Positions 55,765-64,000 of a stretch of DNA of 64,000 nt are shown here, piece after piece (the first letter of the stretch is position 1; every line of letters begins with the position of its first letter). A program made the position numbers and the translations under genes. The DNA lies in assembly GCA_016713305.1 (NCBI GenBank), contig JADJPK010000016.1, positions 62,001 through 126,000 on the forward strand, in the 5' to 3' direction. The notes under the pieces were generated by a model, which saw only the letters and a program-made list of their open reading frames with translations, was not told the DNA's origin and did no database searches. This DNA is from Betaproteobacteria bacterium (GTDB taxonomy: Bacteria > Pseudomonadota > Gammaproteobacteria > Burkholderiales > Ga0077523).

Positions 55765-56560
55765 CATCCATCGCATCCCAGGATCCGCTGTTTTCCGTTC
55801 AAGGCCAGATCGTGCTCGCCATTGGCGCGAGCCGAGGCATCGGCAAGGCGCTCGCGGCCGGTTTCGTCTCACGCGGCGCGACGGTGATCATCGCGGGACG
55901 AGAGCAGGCCACCATCGATGCCACGGCGCGCGAGATCTCGCGCGATGGCGTGGCCGAAGCGCTCATGTGCGACGTATCCAAGCCGGATGACGTGGCGAAA
56001 CTGGTAGACCGCGTCGTGGAGCGGCATGGCCGCGTGGACACGCTGCTGAACGTCGCCGGCATCAACGTGCGCAAGAAGGTGGAGTCCTATTCCGTGGAGG
56101 AGTACGACCGTATCCTGAACACCAATCTGCGGGGGCTTTTCGTGGCGGCGCAAGCGGTGGGACGGGAGATGCTTGCCAAGGGCAGCGGGTCCATCATCAA
56201 CATCGATTCGTTGAATACCTATGCCCCGCTCAAAGGGGTGACGCCCTATGCCATGAGCAAGGCAGGTCTGGGCATGATGACCCGGGGGATGGCGCTGGAG
56301 TGGGGGCCGAAGGGCGTGCGCGTCAATGCCATTGCGCCCGGCTTCTTTCCCACCGACCTGTCGCGGAAGCTGTGGGCCCAGCCTCGGATGACCGAGTGGG
56401 CGAACGAGGTGACCCCGCTGCGCCGGCTGGGGAAACGGAAGAACTGGTGGGCGCAGCCGTGTACCTTGCGTCCAGGGCCTCGAGCTACGTGACGGGGCAG
56501 GTGCTCCGTGTGGACGGCGGGATCAGCGCCGGCATCAACTGGCCTATAGATCTCGAGTGA
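55761..56560 (+). CDS. SDR family oxidoreductase (one frameshift)
   Basis: Short-chain dehydrogenase of the gluconate 5-dehydrogenase/3-oxoacyl type with GASRGIG, NVAGIN, IDSL and active-site YAMSKAG, and GVRVNAIAPGFFPTDLSR. At 56429-56432 one G is missing from a G run; restoring it gives RLGETEELVGAAVYLASRASSYVTGQVLRVDGGISAG, the standard SDR C-terminus (about 266 residues). As written the frame stops at 56492. Probably co-translated with the lipoprotein. Substrate unknown. Confidence 0.88.
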
Positions 56561-56566
56561 GTGACG

Positions 56567-56597
56567 CACCCCGGTCCGGGCGGGCACCGGGGTGTTT
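56567..56597 (+). terminator. Hairpin terminator after the SDR gene
   Basis: CACCCCGGT pairs perfectly with ACCGGGGTG around a 10-nt loop, but only TTT follows, so it is a weak or non-canonical terminator. Confidence 0.5.
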
Positions 56598-56618
56598 CAG
56601 AAACTGGTTAAGGAGAGA

Positions 56619-56647
56619 TTGACAACTCAATGATTTAAGTATTAAAA
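56619..56647 (+). promoter_or_regulatory. Promoter upstream of the ParA-like gene
   Basis: TTGACA (56619-56624) with an AT-rich -10 region TATTAAAA (56640-56647) 15-17 bp downstream. The stretch is clearly AT-richer than its surroundings and lies 50 bp before the ATG. Confidence 0.55.
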
Positions 56648-56697
56648 GAATGATCCGATCTTAGCGATTCGGTACGATCGTCCGAACGGGGTGGAGC

Positions 56698-57462
56698 ATG
56701 GCCAAGATCGCGGTGTTCAATCAGAAGGGTGGAGTCGGCAAGACCACCACCTCGCTCAATCTCTCCGCAGCGCTGCACCGCCGGGGCCGTACTCCTTTAT
56801 CCATCGATCTCGATCCTCAGGCGCACCTTTCGTACATCAGCGGGACCACCGTCGACGGCGCCGATGAAAGCGTCTTCTGCTTCTACGAGAAATCGAAACC
56901 GCTCTCCGAACTGATCCGCATCGGGAACGGCGGCTGGGAAGTGATTCCGGCACACGTGGAACTGTCCAAGGTCGACTCCCAGTTCGGCAAGGGCCCCCAG
57001 GCCCTGAACCGCCTCAATTCCGGCATCGTGCGGGAAAGCCTCAACACCGGACGGCCGATCGTCATCGACTGCTGCCCTCTGCTGGGTGTGCTGTCGCTCA
57101 ACGCGATCTTCGCCTCCGATCGCGTGCTCGTCCCGGTCTCGGCCGACTATCTGGCGGTGAAAGGGGTGCTGCAGGTGGAAAAGACCTTGAAGGCACTGGA
57201 GCACGTTCTCAAGAAGAGGATCGTGCGCCGGTATGTCATGACCCGATTCGATACGCGGCGCAACATGTCCTGGCAGATCTACCGGACCATCACGGAACGG
57301 TTCGGTGCGGACATGTGCGAAACCCGCATCTCGGAATCGGTGAGCATCGCGGAAAGCCCCGCCGTCAACCAGGATGTCTTCACACATGCTCCGGGCAGCC
57401 GGGGCGCCAAGGATTACGACGCGCTCCTGGACGAACTGGTCCAGACCGGATTCGTGGAATAG
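56698..57462 (+). CDS. Orphan ParA/MinD-like ATPase
   Basis: 254 residues with a deviant Walker A KGGVGKTT (VFNQKGGVGKTTTSLNLSAAL), IDLDPQAHLS Walker A' and IVIDCCPLLG, characteristic of ParA/Soj proteins. No ParB or parS-like repeats are near it, so a chromosome-segregation role is unlikely. Orphan ParAs position polar or cargo complexes in other bacteria. A dedicated promoter precedes it. Partner unknown. Confidence 0.88.
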   Translation: MAKIAVFNQKGGVGKTTTSLNLSAALHRRGRTPLSIDLDPQAHLSYISGTTVDGADESVFCFYEKSKPLSELIRIGNGGWEVIPAHVELSKVDSQFGKGPQALNRLNSGIVRESLNTGRPIVIDCCPLLGVLSLNAIFASDRVLVPVSADYLAVKGVLQVEKTLKALEHVLKKRIVRRYVMTRFDTRRNMSWQIYRTITERFGADMCETRISESVSIAESPAVNQDVFTHAPGSRGAKDYDALLDELVQTGFVE

Positions 57463-57559
57463 CTGAAGGCGATGCGGCGAGGGCCCGACTGCTCTGGCGA
57501 CCGGGTCAGGGGCCGACGCTCGATGGCGCTCGAAACACGCGGCGACCGGACTCGCGGCG

Positions 57560-57775
57560 TCACTCCTGCTTGGAAATCAGCGAAATGATGCCGCCCACGT
57601 CCAGGCTCTCGTCCCGGCCGGTGCCGGGTTGGGACTCGGTGCACTCGAGAACCGTGGACCCGCGGTACATCTGAAAGAGCTTGCGCTCGGCGTCCTCCCG
57701 GTCCTGGCCCTGGATGAACAGGTTCTCCACCACCAGGCCGTTCCGTGCCTTGATCTTGAACTGGTACTTGAGCAT
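57560..57775 (-). CDS. Small conserved-looking hypothetical protein
   Basis: 71 residues beginning MLKYQFKIKARNGLVVENLFIQGQDREDAERKLFQMYRG, with a beta-strand then helix pattern, and an acidic Ser/Gly tail ending ISLISKQE. Composition and start are sound, and it lies convergent to the ParA gene. I recognise no named family. Confidence 0.65.
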   Translation of the reverse strand: MLKYQFKIKARNGLVVENLFIQGQDREDAERKLFQMYRGSTVLECTESQPGTGRDESLDVGGIISLISKQE

Positions 57776-57922
57776 GGGCTGAATCCTCTTTCTCGTGCGC
57801 AGGATACCCCAGGAGTCTGTTCGACGAGAGCCATCCGCAACGGATCTGGAACGTCGCGCGAGCTAGTTTCTCCCTCGCGACCGCGGCAGGTGCCCGCGGC
57901 GTTTACCGGAGGACTTCTGACC

Positions 57923-58867
57923 ATGGATCGTCGCGATGTTCTTGTGGCGTTCGGGGCGCTCGCCCTAGCGCCATCCACCGCCTGGACGGCTGCCATTGCG
58001 GGCGCGCGGCCGGGAAGGGTAGCCGCCAACGGAATCGATTTTGCATACTTGGAGATGGGGCGCGGCCCGTTGGCGCTATGTCTGCATGGCTTTCCTGACT
58101 CGCCGCAGACGTACCGCCACCTGCTGCCCGCCTTGGCGGCCGAGGGCTACCGGGCCGTCGCCGTCTACATGCGCGGCTTCCACCCCACGGGTGTGCCTCA
58201 GGACGGCCGGTACGATTCGGCTGCCCTCGCGTCCGATCCGGCTGCACTCCACGACGCGCTTGGCGGAGACCGAAACGCCGTCCTGATCGCGCACGACTGG
58301 GGTGCGGTCGCGGCTTACGGGACACTTGCAGCTGCCCCAGACCGATGGCGCCGTGCCGTCATCGGGAACGTACCTCCGTGGGGAACGGCGAACTTCACTT
58401 ATGACCAGATCAAGCGATCGTTCTACTTCTGGTTCTTCCAGCTCGCGGCGGCCGAGTTTTTTCTGGGTGCCGATGACTTTGCCTTCATCGATGGTCTCTG
58501 GCGTGACTGGTCACCCGCCACGACCCGGCCGACGATCTACCACGCGAAGGCCTGTCTGCGGGAACCGGGACATCTGCGTGCAGCTCTCGGGTACTACCGC
58601 TCTTTCTTCGAGCCGGCGCGCTTCGGCACGCCCCAGTGGGCAGAAGAACAGACGGCGGCATGGGGACGGCCCGTCCAGACGCCTGTTCTCTATCTCCATG
58701 GCACGAACGATGGGTGCATCGGCCTCGATGCCGTGGCAGTGGATCGATTTGCCGGTACATTCCGGGGTGGATACGAATTCGAGCGGATAGAGGGTGCGGG
58801 CCACTTCTTCCTGGTAGAGCGACCACAGATCGCGAGCCGTATCGCCTCGTATCTCAGTGGCAGCTAG
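57923..58867 (+). CDS. Alpha/beta hydrolase (epoxide/haloalkane type)
   Basis: 314 residues. N-terminus MDRRDVLVAFGALALAPSTAWTA has an RR motif and hydrophobic run, possibly a Tat signal. Alpha/beta-hydrolase core: oxyanion LCLHGFPDSPQTYRHLLP, nucleophile elbow HDWGAVAA (Asp as nucleophile, epoxide-hydrolase-like) and catalytic His in EGAGHFFLVERP. A cap domain lies between. The next gene, a large regulator, starts just after it, suggesting regulation or a shared pathway. Confidence 0.87.
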   Translation: MDRRDVLVAFGALALAPSTAWTAAIAGARPGRVAANGIDFAYLEMGRGPLALCLHGFPDSPQTYRHLLPALAAEGYRAVAVYMRGFHPTGVPQDGRYDSAALASDPAALHDALGGDRNAVLIAHDWGAVAAYGTLAAAPDRWRRAVIGNVPPWGTANFTYDQIKRSFYFWFFQLAAAEFFLGADDFAFIDGLWRDWSPATTRPTIYHAKACLREPGHLRAALGYYRSFFEPARFGTPQWAEEQTAAWGRPVQTPVLYLHGTNDGCIGLDAVAVDRFAGTFRGGYEFERIEGAGHFFLVERPQIASRIASYLSGS

Positions 58868-58927
58868 CGCATGGAGCAGAAGCGGAACATCGGGTCGGAT
58901 GCCAACACGTCGGTGGAGGAGAGGCAC

Positions 58928-61900
58928 ATGTCGCGCAAGATCGCAGGTTCTGCGAAGGTCTCACGACCCCGTCTCTATGCTCCCATCCCGCGCGAACGAT
59001 TGTTCGCGCGTCTCGATGCGCTGAGAAGCCATCCGTGCGTATGGATTTCCGGCTCACCCGGCAGCGGCAAGTCCACTCTTGCTGCGTCCTGGCTGGATGG
59101 CGAGGGCGCACTGGCCAACGTCGCGGGGCCGGCGGTTCTCTTCTACAACCTGTCCGAACTGGTCTTTGCGGGCGCTGCGCAGGACGAAGATACGCGCTGG
59201 CTGACGGGAGACTATCTTCCGGACCTCGCAGGATTCGGACAGCGATTCTTTCGAGATCTGTTCGGCCGCCTGCCCGAAAATGCGGTCCTCGTATTCGACG
59301 ATGTCCAGTTGGCAGGGGAATCCCTCATCGCACACCTGGATGTCGCGGTTTCGCAGGTTCCGCCAGGAATGAGCATCCTGCTGTTGTCCCGGGAGGATCC
59401 TCCCGTCGCGATGGCCCGTTCCATGGCCAATGGAAGCTTGGTCTGTATTCAAGGAAGAGACCTGGCATTCACGCCGGAAGAGTCGATTCGCATCGCCGCC
59501 GCCGGTGGAGTGGCTCTGCCGGAGGAGCTGCTTTCCCTGTGCGAAGGCTGGGCCGCCGGACTCGCGCTCATGATTGCGGGTTCGTTGCGCGACGGCGCTC
59601 GCTTGCCGGAGGCGGGCACCCGTTCGCGTGAACTGATCTTCGCGTACTTTGCGAAGGAGGCATTCCGCGGTCTGGCGGCGCCGGTTCAACGACTGCTCAT
59701 GAGAACTTCGCTGCTGCGGGATCTCACGGCAGAAACGGCCGCGGCCCTTGCCGATGAGCCGGACGCGGGTTCTTGGCTGAACGAGCTGTATCACCGCCAG
59801 CACTTTCTGACTCGCACGGCGGGTGGCCTGGGGATCTACCGTTTTCACGATCTCTATCGGGAATTCCTTCGCGAGTTCCTCGAGGCGCACTCGTCCGACG
59901 ATGAGCGGCGCAGGCTCGAATCGACAGCAGCGCAGATCTCGGAAAGCGCCGGAGACATCGAGAATGCCGTGCTTCTGTTCCATGGACTCGGACACGAGGA
60001 ACAGATTCGGCGGCTGGTACTGGCCCATGCGGATGACTGGACGAGGTCGGGAAGATGGCAGACCGTGGGCCGCTGGCTTTCTCTCATTCCGGAACGGGAG
60101 GGCGAAGCCCCTTGGCTCCTGTACTGGCGCGCGGTCTGTACCCAGATTCCCGATCCGGGCGCGGCAAAGGACATGTTCATTCGCGCCTACGAAGGTCTGG
60201 AGGCAGACGGGGACCGGAAAGGCCGATTTCTGCGCGCGATCGCCATCGTCGAGCGTGCTGGCGAGCATGGAAGGCTTTCGGCAGCTCGATCGCTGGATTC
60301 TGGCACTGGAGTCCTGCCTCGATTCGCTTTCCGAAGACGACGACGACAGCCTGCGTGTGCGCGCCTGGTATGCGTTCGTGTACGCCGCGATGTGCCGCAT
60401 GCCAGGACACCGGCTCATCGAACCAGGCGTAGGCTGGCTGATGGACACGCTGCGCGCTGGCCGGCTGCCCCGGACCGGCGATGCGATCACCGCGGGCGTC
60501 GCACTGGCGATGTACAGCTGCGTCAGCGCGCAAGTGGCCGTGGGCGAGGAACTCGTCAGGGTGATGCGCGATATTCCCTCCCGCGAGGACGCTCCGCCAG
60601 TGACACGATGGCTTTGGTGTATATGGCTTGGCGTGTACCACCTCTGGCGGATCGATACGAGGCGGCCAAAGCCGCCTGGGAGGAGGCGCTGGCGATCGCG
60701 CACAGTACCGGCCTGGATCTGCTGAACCTTCTTCCCCATTCCATGCTTTCACTCACCGATCTCGTCGAAGACCGCTGGGAGACGGCGGAGTGGCGGTTGA
60801 GCGAGATGCGCCGGATCTCCATTCAAGGCAGGCCTCTGGCGGAGGCGACCTATTGGATGACGGAACTGTTCCTGCGTTTCTATCGGGGCCAGACAGACAG
60901 GACGGATCAGGCGATCGAGAGAATGCTGGAGAGCACCGGGCGATGCGGCATCGTCCATATGGAGGTCATCTGCCGGACCGATGCGGCGGCGGTGCTCCTG
61001 CTCCTCAAGAAGACGGAACGGGCACGCCCCATGATCGCAGAGGCGAAGGCGCTTGTGGCTGGAACGCACGTGCACGTGGCGGATGTCCAGATACCGGCGC
61101 TCGAGGCGGTGATGGCATTCCACGACGGCGAGGTCGAGGCGGCGCGGAAGAAACTGGACGAGGCGCTTGTCAGGGAACGCATCATCGGCAGCTGCGGTTG
61201 CCTGCTGTGGATTCGATCCGGCTTCAGTGCCTTGTTCGCGGACGCGCTTGAGAGGGGAATTCATCTGGAGCTCATTCGGGACCTGGTCCGACGCTTCGAG
61301 ATTCCCCCTCCGTCCCGTTCGATCTCCGTCTGGCCTTGGCCCATCCGCATTCGTGCACTGGGCACTTTCGGGATCGACTTCGACGGTGCCGCTTGGCGGC
61401 CAGACGGAAAATCTCCGCGTCGGCTCCTGGAGTTCCTGAAGATGGTGGTTGCCGAAGGAGGGTGCGGGGTCAGCAGCGATCGCCTCGTCGATCTTCTCTG
61501 GCCCGACAGCGACGGGGATGCGGCGCAAATCAATCTACGAGTGACAGTCAAGCGCCTGCGGGATTTGTTGGGGTCCTCCGATGCCATCCGGCTGTTCGAC
61601 GGCAAGGTCTCGCTCAACGAGAGACTGTGCTGGCTGGACCTGCAGGCGTTCGAGGAACTTGTGACATCGATACTCGCGATCAGGCAAACCGGCGATTTCG
61701 ACTGGATCGACAAAGGAGAACAATTGCTGGCCCTCTACAGGGGGCCCATGCTCGCCGGGGAGGCGGGTGCCTGGCTTGAACCTGCACGTCGAAAGCTCTT
61801 GAACCGCTTCGTCGAATCCATGCTTTCGGTCTCGCGCGGTCTGTCGGGGGCGGGCGAGATCTCCGAGTCTTGCCGCCTGCTGGACGCCGCAATTTCCAGG

Positions 61901-62035
61901 GAACCGGACGCCCGGAGGTTGGTGGAAGAACTGTATCGACTTCGCGACCTTACCGATCGATCGAGTCAGGGTCGTGGGCGGCCCGAGAACGCCGCCAGCA
62001 CGCCCAACCCGATGAACGCCGAGCCGCTCACGTAG
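58928..62035 (+). CDS. STAND ATPase/TPR/BTAD (SARP-like) transcriptional regulator (internal frame slips)
   Basis: A very large regulator related to MalT/LuxR-type and SARP activators. N-terminal STAND ATPase (VSRPRLYAPIPRERLFARLD, P-loop GSPGSGKSTLAAS, Walker B LVFDDVQ), a helical repeat/TPR middle, and a C-terminal winged helix plus bacterial transcriptional activator domain (PIRIRALGTFGIDFDGAAW, DRLVDLLWPDSDGDAAQINLRVTVKRLRDLLG). Start ATG 58928 follows GGAGGAG; an ATG at 58871 is possible. Between about 60253 and 60650 the protein-like reading is in another frame (LASMEGFRQLDRWILALESCLDSL), i.e. two compensating slips. Probably activates the adjacent hydrolase or genes nearby. Its 3' end overlaps the convergent LysE gene by 70 bp. 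Confidence 0.85.
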   Translation: MSRKIAGSAKVSRPRLYAPIPRERLFARLDALRSHPCVWISGSPGSGKSTLAASWLDGEGALANVAGPAVLFYNLSELVFAGAAQDEDTRWLTGDYLPDLAGFGQRFFRDLFGRLPENAVLVFDDVQLAGESLIAHLDVAVSQVPPGMSILLLSREDPPVAMARSMANGSLVCIQGRDLAFTPEESIRIAAAGGVALPEELLSLCEGWAAGLALMIAGSLRDGARLPEAGTRSRELIFAYFAKEAFRGLAAPVQRLLMRTSLLRDLTAETAAALADEPDAGSWLNELYHRQHFLTRTAGGLGIYRFHDLYREFLREFLEAHSSDDERRRLESTAAQISESAGDIENAVLLFHGLGHEEQIRRLVLAHADDWTRSGRWQTVGRWLSLIPEREGEAPWLLYWRAVCTQIPDPGAAKDMFIRAYEGLEADGDRKGRFLRAIAIVERAGEHGRLSAARSLDSGTGVLPRFAFRRRRRQPACARLVCVRVRRDVPHARTPAHRTRRRLADGHAARWPAAPDRRCDHRGRRTGDVQLRQRASGRGRGTRQGDARYSLPRGRSASDTMALVYMAWRVPPLADRYEAAKAAWEEALAIAHSTGLDLLNLLPHSMLSLTDLVEDRWETAEWRLSEMRRISIQGRPLAEATYWMTELFLRFYRGQTDRTDQAIERMLESTGRCGIVHMEVICRTDAAAVLLLLKKTERARPMIAEAKALVAGTHVHVADVQIPALEAVMAFHDGEVEAARKKLDEALVRERIIGSCGCLLWIRSGFSALFADALERGIHLELIRDLVRRFEIPPPSRSISVWPWPIRIRALGTFGIDFDGAAWRPDGKSPRRLLEFLKMVVAEGGCGVSSDRLVDLLWPDSDGDAAQINLRVTVKRLRDLLGSSDAIRLFDGKVSLNERLCWLDLQAFEELVTSILAIRQTGDFDWIDKGEQLLALYRGPMLAGEAGAWLEPARRKLLNRFVESMLSVSRGLSGAGEISESCRLLDAAISREPDARRLVEELYRLRDLTDRSSQGRGRPENAASTPNPMNAEPLT

Positions 62036-62607
62036 CGGCCGAGCGAGGCGCCGGCGCGGATCTTGGCCAGGCGAGGGGCGACGAAACCGGCGCCCAGCGC
62101 GTATGCGCTGTCGGTGCAGGCAGCGATGCCCACGAAGACAAGCCCGAGGAAGATGCCCTGGCGCATGTGATCCGTGCCCGGCGTCATGAACTGGGGCAGG
62201 AAGGCCGCGAAGAACAGCGTGGTCTTCGGATTCAGCAGCGCGACGATGAATCCGTCCCGGAAGACCTTGCCTGCCGTGGCGGCCGCCACGGTGCCTGCGG
62301 AATGGGCGGAACGCGTCCGCAGGGTGCGGATTCCGAGGTACAGGAGATACGCCGCTCCAGCGTACTTCACGATCGTGAACGCGAACGACGATACGGTGAA
62401 GAGCGCCGCGAGACCGATCGAAGCCGCGATCGCATTGCCAAAATTCCCAGCAGCCACGCCCGCCACGGATGCGATACCGTGCCGCCAGCCCTGAAGCAGG
62501 CTGCGCGTGACAATGTAGAGCACGCCCGGTCCTGGCGTGACAGCGAGAACCAGGCTCGACAGCAGAAAGGCGCCCAGCAAGGGGCCCCGGGGCAAGAGGT
62601 CGATCAC
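61966..62607 (-). CDS. LysE/RhtB family exporter
   Basis: 213 residues, six transmembrane helices, with the family N-terminus LLGAFLLSSLVLAVTPGPGVLYIVTRSLLQGWRHGI and LLNPKTTLFFAAFLPQF. Members export amino acids such as lysine, threonine and homoserine lactone. The C-terminus is unusual in that 23 codons overlap the end of the convergent regulator. Confidence 0.9.
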   Translation of the reverse strand: MIDLLPRGPLLGAFLLSSLVLAVTPGPGVLYIVTRSLLQGWRHGIASVAGVAAGNFGNAIAASIGLAALFTVSSFAFTIVKYAGAAYLLYLGIRTLRTRSAHSAGTVAAATAGKVFRDGFIVALLNPKTTLFFAAFLPQFMTPGTDHMRQGIFLGLVFVGIAACTDSAYALGAGFVAPRLAKIRAGASLGRYVSGSAFIGLGVLAAFSGRPRP

Positions 62608-62720
62608 GGGCCTGGCCTGCGAGTAGGGGCAACCGGTCCACTATAGCCCGCGTCATGAGGTCCGTCGATCTGCCCGGAGGCGGGGCGGTCCTGAGCGATA
62701 CTCAAGGAGGGTGCCGATCG

Positions 62721-64000
62721 ATGCGCGCCACGATGGTTCTGACGCTTGTCGCAGGGAGTGTCATTGGATTTCTGACGGGGGGCATCGCCGGCTGGGCGCT
62801 GGCGTGGGACCTCCTGGGCGAGAACGCACGGCTCTGGGCCGTATTCGGCGGGGGAGGCGCAGTGAGCGGCGGGCTCGTCGCCACGCATCTCCACGCGCGC
62901 ATCGCGCCGGCGATCGGACGCAGGTTCGCGCGCGTGCTGGGTCTTGCCGTCGCGATGCCCATGCTGATCGCGGCGGCACTCATCACACGCTATCTGTTCG
63001 TCTATGCCGCCGGGTCCGTCCCGTGGTGGCCCATCGCCCTGTGTCTGCTGGTCCACGTGCTGGTGGTCACCTTGTCGTCCGTCATCGTCATGGACGTGGT
63101 CGCCCTCCTGCTGCGGAGCATCCGCTCGTTCCGGCGCCCCCTTCCTCCGGCATGGGGACGCCTGGCAGGCGGTGAGATCGCCGGGTCGATCATCGTGCTT
63201 GCATTCCTCGGGTACATGCCCGAGGACGGCTACCGGTCTCTCTGGTTCATGCTGCAGGCACCCCGCGCATGGCCATGGTACGAAGCCCGGCGCAGTCTGT
63301 TTCTCGACGTGCTCGACGGCAACGCATGCGAGGTGCTCGTGGTTCCGGCCGAGGCGAGGCAGCGGTCCGCGGACCGGACTGCGCGCGACGCGATCTCGGC
63401 CATGCTCGGCGCCCGCATCGCGGATGCGACCGGCTTGTGTGTCAACGATCACGAACTCGTCCGGCGCGCCCTGGGGGAGGACAAGCGGCAGTTCGATGAA
63501 CGCGACGTCGAGTCCGTGGCGACAGCGGCCGGGGCCCGATGGATCGTGCGAAGCAACGTGGCACTCACCCGTGACGGCGGCGCGCTTTCCCTCTCCCTGT
63601 CCGCATCGAAGAAGGACTCGGGTCGCTGGATGCCCGCGGGAAATGTCACGCTCAAGCAGCTTCCCTGGTCCGACGTCGATCCGCCCGAAGTCGTGGTGTG
63701 GCGTGAACTACCGGCCGCCGTGAACCGACTCGGGCTGCCGGTCCTGGAGAGACCGGTCATTCAACGCGTACCTGCCGAACGTTCGTTTCCGGCGGGACCG
63801 GACGAACTCGCGGCGGACACCGCTTCGGCACTGGATCGTGCCGAGCGTTTGCAGCTCCTCGCTTCCTTCGTACCCCCGTTCCGAGCCGGAGGCGGCCACC
63901 TTCTGGTTGCGATCCCTGATCGCGCTGCGGAACGAGGACGGCGACGACGCCGCGGTCCGCGCATTGTCCGCCCGGGCATGGTTGCACTTGGGGCGGCGGC
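62721..64000 (+). CDS. Membrane protein with FlgO/TolB-like extracytoplasmic domain (3' truncated by window)
   Basis: Starts at ATG 62721 with AAGGAGGG upstream; no stop before the edge. Four to five transmembrane helices in the first 190 residues (VLTLVAGSVIGFLTGGIAGWALAWDLL, LGLAVAMPMLIAAALITRYLFVYAAG). A soluble domain follows, with EVLVVPAEARQRSADRTARDAISAMLGARIADATG and VATAAGARWIVRSNVALTRDGGALSLSLSA, like the TolB/FlgO-type fold preceding TPR repeats in signalling proteins. From the C run at about 63870-63875, the protein-like reading continues in a different frame (SEPEAATFWLRSLIALRNEDGDD, AVRALSARAWLHLGRR), suggesting one more base slip and a TPR start. Confidence 0.72.
   Translation, partial: MRATMVLTLVAGSVIGFLTGGIAGWALAWDLLGENARLWAVFGGGGAVSGGLVATHLHARIAPAIGRRFARVLGLAVAMPMLIAAALITRYLFVYAAGSVPWWPIALCLLVHVLVVTLSSVIVMDVVALLLRSIRSFRRPLPPAWGRLAGGEIAGSIIVLAFLGYMPEDGYRSLWFMLQAPRAWPWYEARRSLFLDVLDGNACEVLVVPAEARQRSADRTARDAISAMLGARIADATGLCVNDHELVRRALGEDKRQFDERDVESVATAAGARWIVRSNVALTRDGGALSLSLSASKKDSGRWMPAGNVTLKQLPWSDVDPPEVVVWRELPAAVNRLGLPVLERPVIQRVPAERSFPAGPDELAADTASALDRAERLQLLASFVPPFRAGGGHLLVAIPDRAAERGRRRRRGPRIVRPGMVALGAA

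Noticed and set aside
56698..57462. Plasmid or chromosome partition system
   Set aside because: No ParB, parS, replication initiator or origin repeats near the ParA-like gene.

Overview
The window is high-GC DNA with dense, often overlapping genes. Gene content and order fit a betaproteobacterium: queA-tgt-yajC-secD-secF, mnmA-nudJ-marC-rluE beside aceB-aceA and icd, clpS-clpA, a PEP-CTERM protein and a lanthanide-type PQQ alcohol dehydrogenase. I would not name an order or genus. About twelve genes are split by frame changes, many of them single-base losses or gains in G, C or T runs, including genes that should be intact (clpS, clpA, aceB). That points to an uncorrected draft or metagenomic sequence rather than wholesale gene decay; OYE, the acetamidase and the integrase relic look truly damaged.

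Layout. 1-3.3 kb: membrane hybrid histidine kinase (several frame breaks) and slyX. 3.3-4.3 kb: nothing recognisable. 4.3-7.1 kb: electrophile-response locus with an Old Yellow Enzyme, a quinone-reductase-like MDR protein and a TetR repressor, with two near-identical palindromic operators. 7.1-8.2 kb: mostly empty, with an integrase relic next to tRNA-Leu(CAA). 8.4-14.8 kb: queuosine and Sec genes; queA and tgt are joined by four 62-bp tandem repeats forming a chain of stop/start-overlapping mini-genes. 14.8-20.7 kb: cnoX, purB, a uracil-DNA-glycosylase-like gene, mnmA, nudJ, marC, rluE. 20.7-25.6 kb: glyoxylate bypass and branch point (aceB, aceA, icd). 25.9-28.5 kb: clpS-clpA. 29-31.8 kb: small secreted protein, cytochrome c and the PQQ alcohol dehydrogenase. 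32.3 kb: corA.

33.3-44.2 kb is the most distinctive part. A MarR regulator diverges from an operon encoding a ferredoxin/flavin reductase, an SDR dehydrogenase, a PaaA-like diiron protein, gentisate 1,2-dioxygenase, an unknown protein, fumarylpyruvate hydrolase and a BKACE enzyme. A second unit follows with PdxA2, a four-carbon acid sugar kinase, an acyl-CoA synthetase alpha-type protein and maleylpyruvate isomerase. Ring cleavage to fumarate and pyruvate is complete; the enzyme feeding gentisate looks like an uncharacterised diiron oxygenase.

44.3-64 kb is mixed: small secreted proteins, a PEP-CTERM protein, an MscS channel with a cyclic-nucleotide domain overlapping a polyphosphate:AMP phosphotransferase, HupE/UreJ, an acetamidase remnant, a cupin, an M48 protease with a YjgN (DUF898) membrane protein, a B3/B4 protein, an LEA-type lipoprotein with an SDR, an orphan ParA ATPase, an alpha/beta hydrolase with a large STAND/BTAD regulator, a LysE exporter, and a membrane protein running off the right edge.
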